Assembly: GCA_965249765.1 (NCBI GenBank)
Contig: CBDFMR010000005.1
Location: 2,542,001 to 2,606,000 of the forward strand
Source: CBDFMR01 sp965249765
GTDB lineage: Bacteria > Bacteroidota > Bacteroidia > Chitinophagales > Saprospiraceae
DNA: 64,000 bases
Direction: 5' to 3'
Below the pieces are notes generated by a model. It had not been told where the DNA came from and searched no databases. It saw only the letters and a list, made by a program, of their open reading frames with translations. This document shows positions 63,125 through 64,000 of the stretch, piece by piece. Position numbers and translations under genes: made by a program. Position 1 is the first letter of the stretch, and every line of letters begins with the position of its first letter.

Positions 63125-63484
63125 ATGAAGTACTTGAAGTGGATATTGGGCTTAGCAGCGTTGTATATAGTTGTATCTGCACTGACTCCTGTGCCATCAC
63201 CAAGTGATCGGAATACTTATGTTCACATCGGTGTAGTCCAGGGCATTTTCTCTCCATGTTGTGAGGATATAGTTGTAAAGTTGAAAGGTATTACAAAAGA
63301 TTATTTCATCAACAGAGGACTTGAGCAAGGAATATCTATCGACAATTGGAAGAACAATCTTCTAGGCGAGAAGATAGAACTTACGCTTATTAAACACCAT
63401 TGGTCTATTCTCAATCCTACAGGAAGGTTAACTTCCATAGCCAGACTTAAATCTGGAGATGATTACCTCTTTGACAGAATGTAG
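63125..63484 (+). CDS. Small membrane-anchored or exported unknown
   Basis: The start is taken as ATG 63125 (KYLKWILGLAALYIVVSALTPVPSP), a signal or anchor helix; the GTG at 63101 is less likely. The 119-aa protein contains HIGVVQGIFSPCCEDIVVKLKG and KIELTLIKHHWSILNPTGRL. No domain recognised. An adjacent Cys-Cys pair is notable. It lies between divergent GLPGLI and convergent PqqB-like genes. Confidence 0.5.
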   Translation: MKYLKWILGLAALYIVVSALTPVPSPSDRNTYVHIGVVQGIFSPCCEDIVVKLKGITKDYFINRGLEQGISIDNWKNNLLGEKIELTLIKHHWSILNPTGRLTSIARLKSGDDYLFDRM

Positions 63485-63628
63485 AAGAACATTAATCTCA
63501 AATGAAAGGTGCATAGCATCATAACTTTCTCTCAATAAGATATTAAACGCTTGGGGATGCCGAGTACGGTCCTCTTTATAGAACTTACAGAACCTATGGA
63601 AAAAAGGTTCAGAGCAGCGTGATATCCC

Positions 63629-64000
63629 CTAATAATTGTTCCCTTGCACGGCGATGTTGTATCCTTCTTGCTCAATTGAGATCCTTGTTGAATCATCCCA
63701 TAATGCAGGATTAGAATGGTTGAGATGAATGAAATGAATTTTTGACTTTATTTTTTCTGATGAACTGGCGAAAATATCCATTGTTTCCTTAATGAACGGA
63801 TGGGGAATCTCAGACATGTCTCTATTGGGTATTTCATCTTGGCTGTAGAAGGTTCCATCCAGAAATCCGATGTCGACATCATCTAATAAATCAATGATGT
63901 CACTATCCCATAGATTCCATTTATCAATATCTGGAATGAAGAGAATTTTCTGACCTCGGAGCTCTATCATGAATCCAACGGTTTCTGAGAATTCGTCACG
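63629..64000 (-). CDS. PqqB-like metallo-beta-lactamase-fold hydrolase, C-terminal part (5' partial)
   Basis: The frame continues beyond 64000, so the N-terminus with the HxHxDH motif is outside the window. The visible end has DEFSETVGFMIELRGQKILFIPDIDKW, GFLDGTFYSQDEIP, GHP-like IPHPFIKETM and IHFIHLNHSNPALWDDS, the characteristic end of the PqqB-like group (zinc-binding Asp and His). In Bacteroidota these stand-alone genes are not part of a pqq operon, and their role is not established. Confidence 0.85.
   Translation of the reverse strand, partial: RDEFSETVGFMIELRGQKILFIPDIDKWNLWDSDIIDLLDDVDIGFLDGTFYSQDEIPNRDMSEIPHPFIKETMDIFASSSEKIKSKIHFIHLNHSNPALWDDSTRISIEQEGYNIAVQGNNY

Noticed and set aside
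63591..63610. GAACCT/AGGTTC hairpin as terminator of the PqqB-like gene
   Set aside because: The six-base stem has no T-run on the minus strand, so terminator function is not supported.
55046..64000. PQQ biosynthesis cluster, because a GSDH and a PqqB-like gene are both present
   Set aside because: The two are 9 kb apart with unrelated genes between them, and no pqqA, C, D or E is visible.

Overview
The window is about 64 kb of AT-rich chromosomal DNA from a member of the Bacteroidota, most likely from the Saprospiria/Saprospiraceae side of the phylum. The evidence is the futalosine-type menaquinone genes (mqnE and an mqnP-like UbiA), several secreted proteins with type IX secretion (Por) C-terminal sorting domains, a CarboxypepD_reg-type TonB-dependent receptor, a GLPGLI protein, a very long signal peptidase I, a ccmB-ccmC-ccmD module, and promoters of the TAnnTTTG type. 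It is ordinary housekeeping chromosome interrupted by several decayed insertion sequences. I see no CRISPR array, rRNA operon, prophage or recognisable defence island.

Region by region. 1-12.6 kb: the end of an outer-membrane phosphoesterase/surface-antigen protein, mqnE, a GT2 glycosyltransferase, a TonB receptor with a clear terminator, ilvE, a small unknown gene coupled to rdgB, mqnP, a lipoprotein, tRNA-His(GTG) and a second small lipoprotein. 12.6-22.9 kb: fatty-acid degradation (SCP2, acyl-CoA dehydrogenase, FadN, a 23S rRNA IVP-type four-helix protein wedged in, FadA), a methyltransferase, a biotin carboxylase and a secreted unknown. 22.9-26.9 kb: mdh diverges from a frameshifted M43-like protease. 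The two promoters form a perfect 16-bp inverted repeat, and a 1.3-kb insertion sequence with intact ends and target duplication has landed between the protease stop and its terminator. 27-40.9 kb: sucC, a di-heme peroxidase lipoprotein with an outer-membrane partner, xseAB, an LptF/G permease, dapF, an FkbM methyltransferase, a DUF5060 pseudogene, an M28 peptidase, gdhA and the ccm heme-handling genes. 41-47.2 kb: a peptidoglycan amidase, a TPR lipoprotein, DUF721/recF, pdhA and a serine hydrolase.

47.2-53.2 kb is the main accessory stretch. A lipoprotein gene is cut off after its signal peptide by a transposase fragment. Then come scoA-scoB-thiolase (acetoacetate/3-oxoacid activation and cleavage), bounded on both sides by inverted copies of the same 20-bp insertion-sequence end. 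Next is a truncated ISKra4-type transposase abutting a nearly intact single-ORF IS66 element with 14-bp ends. 53.3-64 kb: a lipid A acyltransferase whose start lies just below a terminator, a small RRM protein, a TfoX-N protein, a T9SS-exported sugar dehydrogenase, a GNAT enzyme, DUF1761, a T9SS-exported subtilase, a TolB-like secreted protein, lepB, a GLPGLI protein, an unknown, and the C-terminal end of a PqqB-like metallo-hydrolase that runs off the window.

Metabolically the genes fit an aerobic or microaerobic heterotroph that degrades fatty acids, branched-chain or ketone-type acyl groups and proteins, feeds acetyl-/succinyl-CoA into the TCA cycle (pdhA, mdh, sucC, gdhA), respires with menaquinone and c-type cytochromes, and exports hydrolases by T9SS. 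I found no convincing new multi-gene system. The most unusual structures are the IS-end-bounded sco cluster, the mirror-image promoters, the CcmC with a large extracytoplasmic insertion, and several recently broken exported-protein genes.
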